10,954 bases of DNA. It comes from CAYOFK01 sp964403185. Lineage in GTDB: Bacteria > Bacteroidota > Bacteroidia > Bacteroidales > VadinHA17. The notes under the pieces were generated by a model. The model did not search any database and had not been told where the DNA came from. It saw only the letters and a list, made by a program, of their open reading frames with translations. The position numbers and the translations under genes were made by a program. Shown piece by piece: positions 1 through 5,613 of the stretch. Numbering within the stretch: the first letter of the stretch is position 1; every line of letters starts with the position of its first letter. The stretch covers positions 1-10,954 of the forward strand of contig CAYOFK010000101.1 of assembly GCA_964403185.1 (NCBI GenBank), given 5' to 3'.

Positions 1-497
1 GTTTCTGATATTTTATTTGTGTAGTGTTCATATCCCATTTTTGAGATCTTATCAATGATGGGAGCCGGTATAAAGGGAGAAGTCAGTTTAAAAACTTCAT
101 CCTTTTCTGTTTTATCCAGGTTATGGAGGATTTGCTGCATTGGATTTTTTCCGGAGTTAATCAAAAGAGTAGCATCAAATGCAATGGCAATCTTCTTTTC
201 TTTCAGCCAGCCGGGTGGCAAACCCTGAGTTCCTGAAGCAGCATCTGACATTATTAATTGTTCCTGACCCACTTCTTTTCTGAGCCTGTTCACCAAATCC
301 CCAACAGATATATTTCCTATTAATGAGGCCTGTTGCAGTGTGGCCACTTTCCCTATTGTTTTCCTGAGAATGGGATTCTTCAACCTCCTGAATGCCGGGG
401 CAAGCTCCATTAATACAGGTTCCAGTTCAGGAAAATAGTCCAGTAATTCCCCTACTTTTGTCCTGGGAGTTATCTGAAAATCAGTTTTTGCCGCCAT
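1..497 (-). CDS. DUF1858-DUF2249 domain protein, 3' end cut off by the window edge
   Basis: The visible 165 codons start MAAKTDFQITPRTKVGELL and stay open to the left edge. Residues about 8-75 read as a DUF1858 (ScdA N-terminal-like) domain, with the usual 'T-K-V-G-E-L-L-D-Y-F-P-E-L' opening and an 'L-A-P-A-F-R-R-L-K-N-P' core. After a short linker, 'LPPGWLKEKKIAIAFDA' opens a DUF2249-like domain (about 93-165) that also shows 'F-I-P-A-P-I-I-D-K-I-S-K-M-G-Y'. The ATG lies 17 bases inside the end of the upstream DUF438 gene, with a GGGGAG ribosome-binding sequence about 8 bases before it, so the two are probably co-translated. Proteins with these domains are known alongside hemerythrin-like and RIC-type genes linked to nitrosative stress, iron-sulfur repair or denitrification. 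The exact role here is unknown. The domain assignment is by eye. Confidence 0.85.
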   Translation of the reverse strand, partial: MAAKTDFQITPRTKVGELLDYFPELEPVLMELAPAFRRLKNPILRKTIGKVATLQQASLIGNISVGDLVNRLRKEVGQEQLIMSDAASGTQGLPPGWLKEKKIAIAFDATLLINSGKNPMQQILHNLDKTEKDEVFKLTSPFIPAPIIDKISKMGYEHYTNKISE

Positions 498-1731
498 CTG
501 TCTTCTCCCCGTAACTGATCAACCGTTGTTCTCCTTTCAGCTTTCTGTATCCGGCAATATTCTGCACTGCTTCCAGGGTTCCCAGGTATTTGTTTTTTTC
601 ATCCCGGATGGCATAATATTCAATATATACAAACATCCCATTCATTTCAAGCCAGAATGTCGCCTTATTTTCTTTCCCGCTCCTGAAATCACTGATGATC
701 CTTTCAACCAAATGTACACTTTTGGGAGGGTGGCATAAGCGCACATCCCTGCCCAATACAGCTCTGGTCCTTCTAAATATCTGGTCTCTTCCCCGGGAGA
801 AATATTTTACTTTATCGTTGCTATCCACAAAGGTAACTTCAACAGGTAACGTATTCAGCAAGGCATTCAATTCAATAACTGACAACTTACCACTTGGCAG
901 TTGTATGGTGCCGTCCATGGCGCTGGCAACCGGAACAGAAGCAATGCCTTCCGGTTTCCATTCAGTCCGGGGATCAAAGAGGCAAAAACCAATTTCAACA
1001 GACTGTTGGCCAATCCTGTACCATTCCTCATCACTGAGCTTGTCCATACACATCGGGAACAGAATTTCTTCTTCTTTCATGATCATGTCGGCAACTGCCT
1101 GGGACGCCGGTTTCAGAACAATCTCCACAAGTGCTTCAACCTCATCCTGAGAAATGGTTCCCTTCGCCTTCAGTCCTTCGTGAGCCGCTTTTAAAAGAAC
1201 CCGTGTTTCATCATGTTTGCCCCACATAACCTTGGGGGGGGCGGTAATGTTGTACTTTTCAAGATACGGAAAGAGAAGTTCTTCTTTTCTCTGGTAATGT
1301 TTCTCAACATCAGACAGATCATTAAAAAATCCTTTCAACCGGACCAGGTATTGTTCAACATCAGGTTTTTCCTGTTCAAAGGCTTTTTTATACAGTTTAT
1401 TCAGGACAGAAACCATTTTTTTTAGTTCCTTATTTTCATTTTTGAAGGTGTCAACCGGATGGCCGGGCGGAATTTCTTTGGCGCCGGTCTGGTCGATATG
1501 CCCTTCCAGAACCTGAGTATGTATGTCACAAAATTTAAGTACTTCTTCTTCAGGCAGTCCTTCATTGATCAGTTCCTGCTCCACCTGAACAACTTCGTTA
1601 TAGGGAATGCTTCTGAGCAACTCAACCAGGCTTTTTCTCACCTCCTGCGGGGCTTCTCCTTTATGAAGCTGGAGGATCAGATGTTTTAAAAGCTCCTTGC
1701 GCGACCTCAAGTTATCAGTAATCTCATCCAT
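481..1731 (-). CDS. DUF438-hemerythrin-PAS protein, putative O2/NO/redox sensor
   Basis: This 416-residue soluble protein has no signal peptide. Three domains are visible: DUF438 at about 12-78 ('K-E-L-L-K-H-L-I-L-Q-L-H-K-G'), a hemerythrin HHE-like four-helix domain at about 88-230, and a PAS domain at about 288-393. Likely di-iron ligands include H91 (in G-H-P), H145 with E149/E150 (HYQRKEELLFP), H173 (K-H-D-E) and E219-E222 (KEEEILFP). The PAS segment carries the family-typical 'CHPPKSVH' (333-340) and ends in 'YLGTLEAVQNI'. Hemerythrin-like domains bind O2 or NO at a di-iron site. Coupling to a PAS domain suggests a cytoplasmic sensor, but no kinase, cyclase or DNA-binding output is attached. 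The signal may pass to the overlapping DUF1858-DUF2249 protein (17-bp overlap). Start and stop are clear. Function is inferred from the domains. Confidence 0.9.
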   Translation of the reverse strand: MDEITDNLRSRKELLKHLILQLHKGEAPQEVRKSLVELLRSIPYNEVVQVEQELINEGLPEEEVLKFCDIHTQVLEGHIDQTGAKEIPPGHPVDTFKNENKELKKMVSVLNKLYKKAFEQEKPDVEQYLVRLKGFFNDLSDVEKHYQRKEELLFPYLEKYNITAPPKVMWGKHDETRVLLKAAHEGLKAKGTISQDEVEALVEIVLKPASQAVADMIMKEEEILFPMCMDKLSDEEWYRIGQQSVEIGFCLFDPRTEWKPEGIASVPVASAMDGTIQLPSGKLSVIELNALLNTLPVEVTFVDSNDKVKYFSRGRDQIFRRTRAVLGRDVRLCHPPKSVHLVERIISDFRSGKENKATFWLEMNGMFVYIEYYAIRDEKNKYLGTLEAVQNIAGYRKLKGEQRLISYGEKTDGGKN

Positions 1732-1860
1732 AATAAACAGGTATCAGAAATAAACAAATATTTTAAACTCTCGATTGAAAGTGTGGAATCCGGGCAAGCG
1801 TGGCAATGATCAATGTTCCCCGTGTTGGCAGGGCATAAATACACATGACACCACACTATA

Positions 1861-1868
1861 CAAAGATA
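1861..1868 (-). promoter_or_regulatory. Candidate -7 box for the DUF438 operon
   Basis: Read on the minus strand this is TATCTTTG, an exact fit to the Bacteroidota -7 consensus TAnnTTTG. It would give a leader of roughly 120 bases that includes the GC-richer block. No TTTG -33 element sits at the usual 17-21 bp spacing; the nearest is at 1902-1905, 33 bp away. The call therefore rests on the -7 match alone. Confidence 0.3.
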
Positions 1869-1932
1869 GAAAATTAGATATGAAGACTCCCCTGCTTTTT
1901 GCAAACTTTATCCTAATCAGGTTCAAAACACA

Positions 1933-1962
1933 TTTTGCCTTTATCAGTGAATCATATTTTTG
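1933..1962 (+). promoter_or_regulatory. Candidate Bacteroidota-type promoter for the aldo/keto-reductase-like gene
   Basis: TTTTG at 1933-1937 could be a -33 element and TATTTTTG at 1955-1962 fits the -7 consensus TAnnTTTG, with 17 bp between them, slightly short of the common spacing. Transcription would begin near 1969 and leave a leader of about 65 bases. The last 25 bases before the ATG are A-rich, as is usual for Bacteroidota translation starts. Confidence 0.4.
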
Positions 1963-2033
1963 ATTTTTTTCTTAGAATGTCATAACTTAATTGCGAAAAG
2001 GAGGTTCCCAAATACAAATAAAAAATAAAATTC

Positions 2034-3239
2034 ATGCAAAATCGACGAAATTTCCTGAAAAACAGCTTGTTGACTGCTGCCGGTGCCGGGTTGGCAACAA
2101 AATCTTTCTCAAACGGATCTCCCTCTTACCGGATGGAAGAAAAAAAATTCATTTACAGGACCTTGGGGAACACCGGTATTAAGTTACCCATTGTCAGTAT
2201 GGGAACTGGTAATACAGATAATCCCAACCTGGTGAAGGAAGCCTATAATAAAGGGGTGCGTCTCTTTGCCACATCTGAATACTATCAAAATGGCAATAAT
2301 GAAAAAATGCTGGGCGAGGCACTTAAAGAATTCCCCAGGGATTCGTACATAATAATTACAGGTGCCACTGGCGGGGTAGATATTGATCATCAAAATGGCC
2401 TGTTCAAATCCACAACCAATCCTGAAAAGTACCTTGAACATGCCAACGGTTGTTTGAAGCGTTTACAGGTAGAGTATGTCGACTTTTTTAGTCTTGGATT
2501 TGCAGCCCGTAAGGAATCGGTTTTTTTTGAGCCACTGGTCAAAGCCCTGAAGAAATTTAAGGAGCAGGGGAAAACAAAGTACCTGTGTTGTGCCACCCAT
2601 AATTTTGAACCTGAAGCCATTCGTGCAGCAGCAGATGTGGGGATCTATGATGCGGTAATTACTGCCTATAATTTCAGAAAAAGCAATATTGAGGAAATTG
2701 ATGAGGCCATTGCATACGCCACTGAAAAAGGGTTGGGAGTGATCGCTATGAAAACTATGGCCGGCGCTTACTGGGACCGGGAGCGAACCAAACCGATCAA
2801 TACCAAAGCAGCCTTGAAATGGGTGCTTCAAAATGAAAACATCCGGACAACGATTCCGGATTGCTCAAGTTTTGATCAACTACACCAGGATCTTGATCTG
2901 ATGGCTGACCTTCAACTCACAGAGGAGGAAAAGCATGACCTGAAAGCGCCTGCTGATGGCTTATCGGCAGATATTTATTGCCAGCAATGTGGCACATGCC
3001 TCCCTCAATGTCCGGAAGGGTTGGATATCCCCACCATGATGCGAAGTTATATGTATGCATACGGGTATCAGAACCTGGCCCATGCACAGCAAACCCTTAA
3101 CCATGCCCATGTACACAGCAACCCTTGTGATGATTGTGCTTCATGTTCCGTGAATTGCACCATGGATTTTGATATCAAACGAAAGGTTCAGGATATCGCC
3201 AGGATTGCTGATATTCCGGGGGATTTTATTCATGGGTAG
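2034..3239 (+). CDS. Tat-exported aldo/keto-reductase-fold protein with two 4Fe-4S motifs and a degenerate active site
   Basis: This 401-residue protein starts MQNRRNFLKNSLLTAAGAG, a clear twin-arginine signal (R4-R5, F7-L8-K9), so it is probably exported folded. Residues about 38-300 follow the aldo/keto reductase barrel ('YRTLGNTGIKLPIVSMG'). The C-terminus holds two CxxCxxCxxxC motifs (C316, C319, C322, C326-P and C365, C368, C371, C375), each fit for a 4Fe-4S cluster. In related sequences the catalytic residues lie in 'L-D-T-A..Y', 'A-T-K' and 'L-Y-L-H'. Here these read FATSEYY (A79 for Asp, Tyr kept), IITGATG (G110 for Lys) and FFSLGFA (G155 for His). Classical NADPH reductase activity is therefore doubtful, and an electron-transfer or binding role is possible. 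It is transcribed away from the hemerythrin-domain operon. Fold and Tat/Fe-S calls are strong; the loss of catalysis comes from a by-eye alignment. Confidence 0.9.
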   Translation: MQNRRNFLKNSLLTAAGAGLATKSFSNGSPSYRMEEKKFIYRTLGNTGIKLPIVSMGTGNTDNPNLVKEAYNKGVRLFATSEYYQNGNNEKMLGEALKEFPRDSYIIITGATGGVDIDHQNGLFKSTTNPEKYLEHANGCLKRLQVEYVDFFSLGFAARKESVFFEPLVKALKKFKEQGKTKYLCCATHNFEPEAIRAAADVGIYDAVITAYNFRKSNIEEIDEAIAYATEKGLGVIAMKTMAGAYWDRERTKPINTKAALKWVLQNENIRTTIPDCSSFDQLHQDLDLMADLQLTEEEKHDLKAPADGLSADIYCQQCGTCLPQCPEGLDIPTMMRSYMYAYGYQNLAHAQQTLNHAHVHSNPCDDCASCSVNCTMDFDIKRKVQDIARIADIPGDFIHG

Positions 3240-3246
3240 TTTATCC

Positions 3247-3280
3247 AGCCGCTAAGAGGTTTTGAGCCGCTAAGAGGTTT
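3247..3280. repeat. 18-bp tandem repeat running into the assembly gap
   Basis: The unit AGCCGCTAAGAGGTTTTG (3247-3264) is followed directly by a second copy whose last two bases fall into the N run. The sequence TTATC(C)AGCCGCTAAG recurs at 5481-5495 in the palindrome cluster, so this is a dispersed intergenic repeat. The gap probably opened because more copies follow. Confidence 0.75.
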
Positions 3281-3380
3281 NNNNNNNNNNNNNNNNNNNN
3301 NNNNNNNNNNNNNNNNNNNNNNNNNNNNNNNNNNNNNNNNNNNNNNNNNNNNNNNNNNNNNNNNNNNNNNNNNNNNNNNN
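3281..3380. other. Assembly gap (100 N)
   Basis: Exactly 100 unresolved bases, the usual placeholder for a scaffold join of unknown length. The left edge ends in the tandem unit (...GAGGTTT) and the right edge resumes with GGTTT, which fits a collapsed repeat array. The true distance and any gene inside are unknown, so the link between the left and right parts relies on scaffolding. Confidence 0.95.
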
Positions 3381-3500
3381 GGTTTACAACGGGGCTGGCT
3401 CATTCCTGCCCGTCCGGTCTCCGGGCGCCGTAATTATATTAGCAGGAACCGGCTTTTTTGCAAGTTCCCGGAGAGTATCTCGCGGCACTGCATACCGGGT

Positions 3501-3590
3501 TATTCAGGTTCAACCCTTTTCAGGTTTGGAGTAAACAACCGCGAAGTGGTTGAATGTGAATAACCCCGGGTTTCAACCCGGGGGGTGGGG
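3501..3590. repeat. REP-like palindromic element
   Basis: Three successive palindromes occur here: a weak CAACC...GGTTTG pair (3511-3527), CAACCGC-GAA-GTGGTTG (3536-3552), and CCCCGGGTT-TC-AACCCGGGG (3564-3583, 9-bp perfect stem). They are joined by GAATGTGAATAA. The arrangement resembles dispersed intergenic palindromes that I recall from many Bacteroidota genomes, similar to REP elements moved by RAYT transposases. No transposase is present here. Only one copy lies in the window, so the repeat nature is inferred from that resemblance. Confidence 0.5.
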
Positions 3591-3683
3591 CATCACAACC
3601 ATCAGGTTTTGGCGGAGATTTTGCCTGGTGCAGGCTTTGTGTGATGGATTGCAAAATCTGTGACAAAACAGGAAGGCAGGAGG

Positions 3684-3707
3684 CCGGGGATGACCCGGTA
3701 CTTTTTT
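3684..3707 (+). terminator. Terminator-like hairpin with T-run
   Basis: CCGGG-GATGA-CCCGG (3684-3698) is followed by TA and then CTTTTTT on the plus strand. The nearest genes converge from the right on the minus strand, for which the T-run is on the wrong side. It could end plus-strand transcription coming from across the gap, or be part of the repeat element. Confidence 0.3.
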
Positions 3708-3745
3708 GGTTTTTCCCGGCGGTATAACAATTCAGCAATCCAATT

Positions 3746-4705
3746 CTAAAAATAATACCATGTTGACAGGGCAGTCCACCGGACCGTAGGATCTGAAGGA
3801 TCATTCAGCAGGGGAACTTTCATTAATGAAAATTCCAGTCCCAGGGCGAAATCAGAATGCTTACTGTACATGATCTTTCCCATAAAAATCTGTGCTATTT
3901 TACCGGCCACATACACCAATTCCGGCTGTGAAGTAATAGTATAATTGAATACGAGTCCTATCGGGAGCTTATAACGGGGATAAAAATCAAGGCTCAGTGC
4001 CCCTCCGGTAACAAATGAATACCCGTTCCTGCCCCTTATATAGGTCTCCCCGTAACTGATTTCGAATTGACCATAGATCCCAACCACCTCACTAAATCCA
4101 TAGGCAAACTGGAGGCCTGTGCCCATACTTAAAACAGGAATATTTTGCGTTATACTGGCAGGTTGGATACTGTCTAACACATCCTGCACATAGCCCAGTA
4201 TATTTACAAACCGGCCATTATTCTTCTTTAATTCAACTATGGCGGAGAATGCCGATTTTTCTCCTTCAAACAATTTAAATTTCCAGCCAATCTCAAAATT
4301 TTCTATGGTGGTCAGGCCTTGAGCCAACAGGCTTTGGGCTTCGGTTCCAACACGGGCCGCGATACCCAAATGAATATAGGCGGCCATCCAGTTGCGCACA
4401 CGTTGATGATAGGCCAGCCTCATATCCAAAAAAGTGATGGTGCCAGCCAGTCCCAATACAGGCTCTCCATCAATCTCCAGCCAATCATCGGAAAAATTCA
4501 GAGTTGACCCATAGCCCATAATGGTTGAGAAATATGTATTAACAAAGGGTAAAGATGTTGTGGAAACCGGGGAGAATTCATGGTTGTTTAAGGATGGTCT
4601 GGTAACCGTATCCGCCTGGCCATAAACTAACAGATCAGATGTGGAAAAAACGACCAGCAAAAAACTGAAACGCATCATAACAGATATTTTTTGACTGAAA
4701 ATCAT
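3746..4705 (-). CDS. Predicted outer membrane beta-barrel protein, function unknown
   Basis: This 319-residue protein has a signal peptide (hydrophobic core about 12-27, ending V-Y-G-Q at about 30). The rest is alternating polar/hydrophobic segments rich in Gly, Tyr and Phe, and it ends in an aromatic residue (S-T-W-Y-Y-F), as outer membrane barrels commonly do. I do not recognise a named family. The gene starts within the stop codon of the upstream barrel gene (TGATG), which implies translational coupling and joint production of the two barrels. An internal start at Met10 or Met11 would give a more standard signal peptide and cannot be ruled out, but the TGATG junction favours the first Met. 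No enzyme or transporter motif is visible. Confidence 0.8.
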   Translation of the reverse strand: MIFSQKISVMMRFSFLLVVFSTSDLLVYGQADTVTRPSLNNHEFSPVSTTSLPFVNTYFSTIMGYGSTLNFSDDWLEIDGEPVLGLAGTITFLDMRLAYHQRVRNWMAAYIHLGIAARVGTEAQSLLAQGLTTIENFEIGWKFKLFEGEKSAFSAIVELKKNNGRFVNILGYVQDVLDSIQPASITQNIPVLSMGTGLQFAYGFSEVVGIYGQFEISYGETYIRGRNGYSFVTGGALSLDFYPRYKLPIGLVFNYTITSQPELVYVAGKIAQIFMGKIMYSKHSDFALGLEFSLMKVPLLNDPSDPTVRWTALSTWYYF

Positions 4706-5370
4706 CAGTTCTTTTTCCGTATTTTGAAGGAGTCTTTATCTCCCACGGGTATTTGAAAACTTATCTGAAAACTCATATTGGTGAGTTTCGTCCTGGGAAG
4801 GTATTTTTCCCCATGTATTATCGATTCGTTAATGTCAACCAAACCCTGGGTGTACCTTAACTCAAAAACTAAATAGGGGCGTCCGATATTTATAAAGAAC
4901 CCTGCACCAAATTGCGCACTCAAATTAAACTTCTTTATCTCAGAGATTAAGTCTATTTCTGTACTATTATGTTCTGCAATAAATTTATGATTGTAACCAA
5001 TTTTAAATCCTCCGGTCACAAAGAATCGTCCATTCTCTGACCAGATAACTGCCTGAACAGGTAAACTAATAGCGGTCATATTTATCATCATACTATCCCT
5101 CTCGTCCAATGAATCCGCCACCACATACTTTATAGCTGCCTGAGCAAATGAGGGCTGAAGGCTCACGGATACTGATTGTAAAAACCGGTAATCGGTTCGA
5201 ATTCCCACATGATAACCCATTCGGGGTTCAAAATAGGCAGATGATGGCGGGTCCCCCGAAAAATTGGTTCGGTTGATCGCTGTATGGATCCCCAGGGAGA
5301 GCTGGGCACATAACTGCATACCAGTAAAGAAAAACAACGCCAATGACAGGTATGATATCCTTGTTTTCAT
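4705..5370 (-). CDS. PorT-like outer membrane beta-barrel protein
   Basis: This 221-residue protein starts MKTRISYLSLALFFFTGMQL, with a signal peptide probably cut after Ala22 (L-C-A / Q). The mature start 'LSLGIHTAINRTNFSGD' resembles the first strand of the Bacteroidota PorT / outer-membrane-barrel type 2 family. Later strands such as 'VSVSLQPSFAQAAIKYVV', 'GRFFVTGGFKIGYNHKF' and 'RPYLVFELRYTQGLVDI' alternate as in an eight-strand barrel. Members of this large family mostly have no known function; the type-IX-secretion PorT is only one of them, so no symbol is given. It is the first gene of a two-gene unit with the following barrel (1-base overlap). No clear promoter was found in the 80 bases before the repeat cluster. 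Confidence 0.85.
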   Translation of the reverse strand: MKTRISYLSLALFFFTGMQLCAQLSLGIHTAINRTNFSGDPPSSAYFEPRMGYHVGIRTDYRFLQSVSVSLQPSFAQAAIKYVVADSLDERDSMMINMTAISLPVQAVIWSENGRFFVTGGFKIGYNHKFIAEHNSTEIDLISEIKKFNLSAQFGAGFFINIGRPYLVFELRYTQGLVDINESIIHGEKYLPRTKLTNMSFQISFQIPVGDKDSFKIRKKN

Positions 5371-5453
5371 CCAGGTTCTTGAATGAATGTTGAAATTAGA
5401 GAATCCTTTTCAATAGTGCAAGGCATACGAAATGTTTTAAAAATTCTTATAGC

Positions 5454-5480
5454 CCTGCGAGGTTTTGAAAACCTCGCAGG
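5454..5480. repeat. Perfect 13-bp inverted repeat
   Basis: CCTGCGAGGTTTT and its exact reverse complement AAAACCTCGCAGG are separated by a single G, giving 27 bases of near-perfect palindrome. The core GAGGTTTTG also occurs inside the 18-bp tandem repeat at 3247. It has no T-run after it and looks like a dispersed intergenic palindrome common in Bacteroidota, though it could also form a hairpin in RNA. Confidence 0.7.
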
Positions 5481-5485
5481 TTATC

Positions 5486-5503
5486 AGCCGCTAAGCGGCT
5501 TTT
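5486..5503 (+). repeat. AGCCGC hairpin, second member of the AGCCGCTAAG repeat
   Basis: AGCCGC-TAA-GCGGCT (5486-5500) is followed by TTT, which makes it terminator-like on the plus strand. It shares TTATCAGCCGCTAAG with 3241-3256, where the second half is GAGGTTTT instead of GCGGCTTTT. It lies 5 bases from the palindrome ending at 5480, so the two form a compact pair between genes. Confidence 0.55.
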
Positions 5504-5525
5504 CTTAACACTGCCGGCATTAACA

Positions 5526-5559
5526 AAAAGAAGGCTGCCATTTCTGACAGCCTTCTTTT
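5526..5559 (-). terminator. Rho-independent-type terminator of the lipoprotein gene
   Basis: AAAAGAAGGCTG (5526-5537) and CAGCCTTCTTTT (5548-5559) form a 12-bp stem around a 10-base loop. On the minus strand the stem is followed by a T-rich end (TTTTTG). It lies 54 bases past the stop codon of the lipoprotein gene, as expected for its terminator, and separates that gene from the barrel pair. The A/T symmetry could let it work in both directions. Confidence 0.75.
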
Positions 5560-5613
5560 CGATTTCAAACCCTCGATTAACCTAACTATGAAAAAACTTT
5601 TATCTGATAATTA

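Larger units (their letters stand above)
1732..2033. other. Divergent intergenic region with a GC-richer block
   Basis: This 302-bp spacer separates the divergent DUF438 operon and the aldo/keto-reductase-like gene, so both promoters must lie here. Most of it is AT-rich, but about 1780-1860 is clearly GC-richer. That block is bounded by a 7-bp inverted repeat (AGTGTGG at 1780-1786 and CCACACT at 1851-1857). It could be a structured leader of the DUF438 transcript or an operator. A strong AAAAGGAGG (1996-2004) lies 29 bases before the ATG at 2034, too far for a normal Shine-Dalgarno role, and no start codon follows it at proper spacing. No convincing Fnr/Crp-type box was found. Confidence 0.5.
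3381..3745. other. Gene-free, GC-rich, repeat-bearing intergenic stretch
   Basis: No convincing gene is seen in these 365 bases. The only open frame of note, on the minus strand (3520-3804), has a low-complexity Pro/Ser/Gly-rich product and runs over the end of the barrel gene. Base composition is higher in G+C than in the neighbouring genes. The segment holds a GCCCG/CGGGC stem (3408-3426), the REP-like hairpins listed separately, and a terminator-like hairpin near 3684. It looks like a repeat-element remnant next to the assembly gap. Confidence 0.6.

Noticed and set aside
695..1150. Plus-strand open frame of 151 codons inside the DUF438 gene
   Set aside because: Antisense shadow of a well-supported gene; the product is Ser/Thr-rich with no recognisable domain.
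1801..1822. Fnr/Crp-type operator around TGATCA
   Set aside because: The core has TGATCA but lacks the TTGAT-N4-ATCAA spacing.
1707..1904. Minus-strand open frame of 65 codons with a Cys/His-rich stretch upstream of the DUF438 gene
   Set aside because: It overlaps the DUF438 start and the divergent control region; the HCHACP-like string looks like chance translation of the GC-richer block.
3247..3280. CRISPR array hidden by the gap
   Set aside because: The 18-bp units are directly adjacent with no spacers and the unit is part of a dispersed repeat; no cas genes are nearby.
3520..3804. Minus-strand open frame of 94 codons after the barrel gene
   Set aside because: Low-complexity Pro/Ser/Gly-rich product, it crosses the REP-like palindromes and the end of the barrel gene, and it shows no family features.
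4705..5370. Naming the PorT-like barrel as type IX secretion porT
   Set aside because: The barrel superfamily is very large and no other type IX secretion gene is present in the window.
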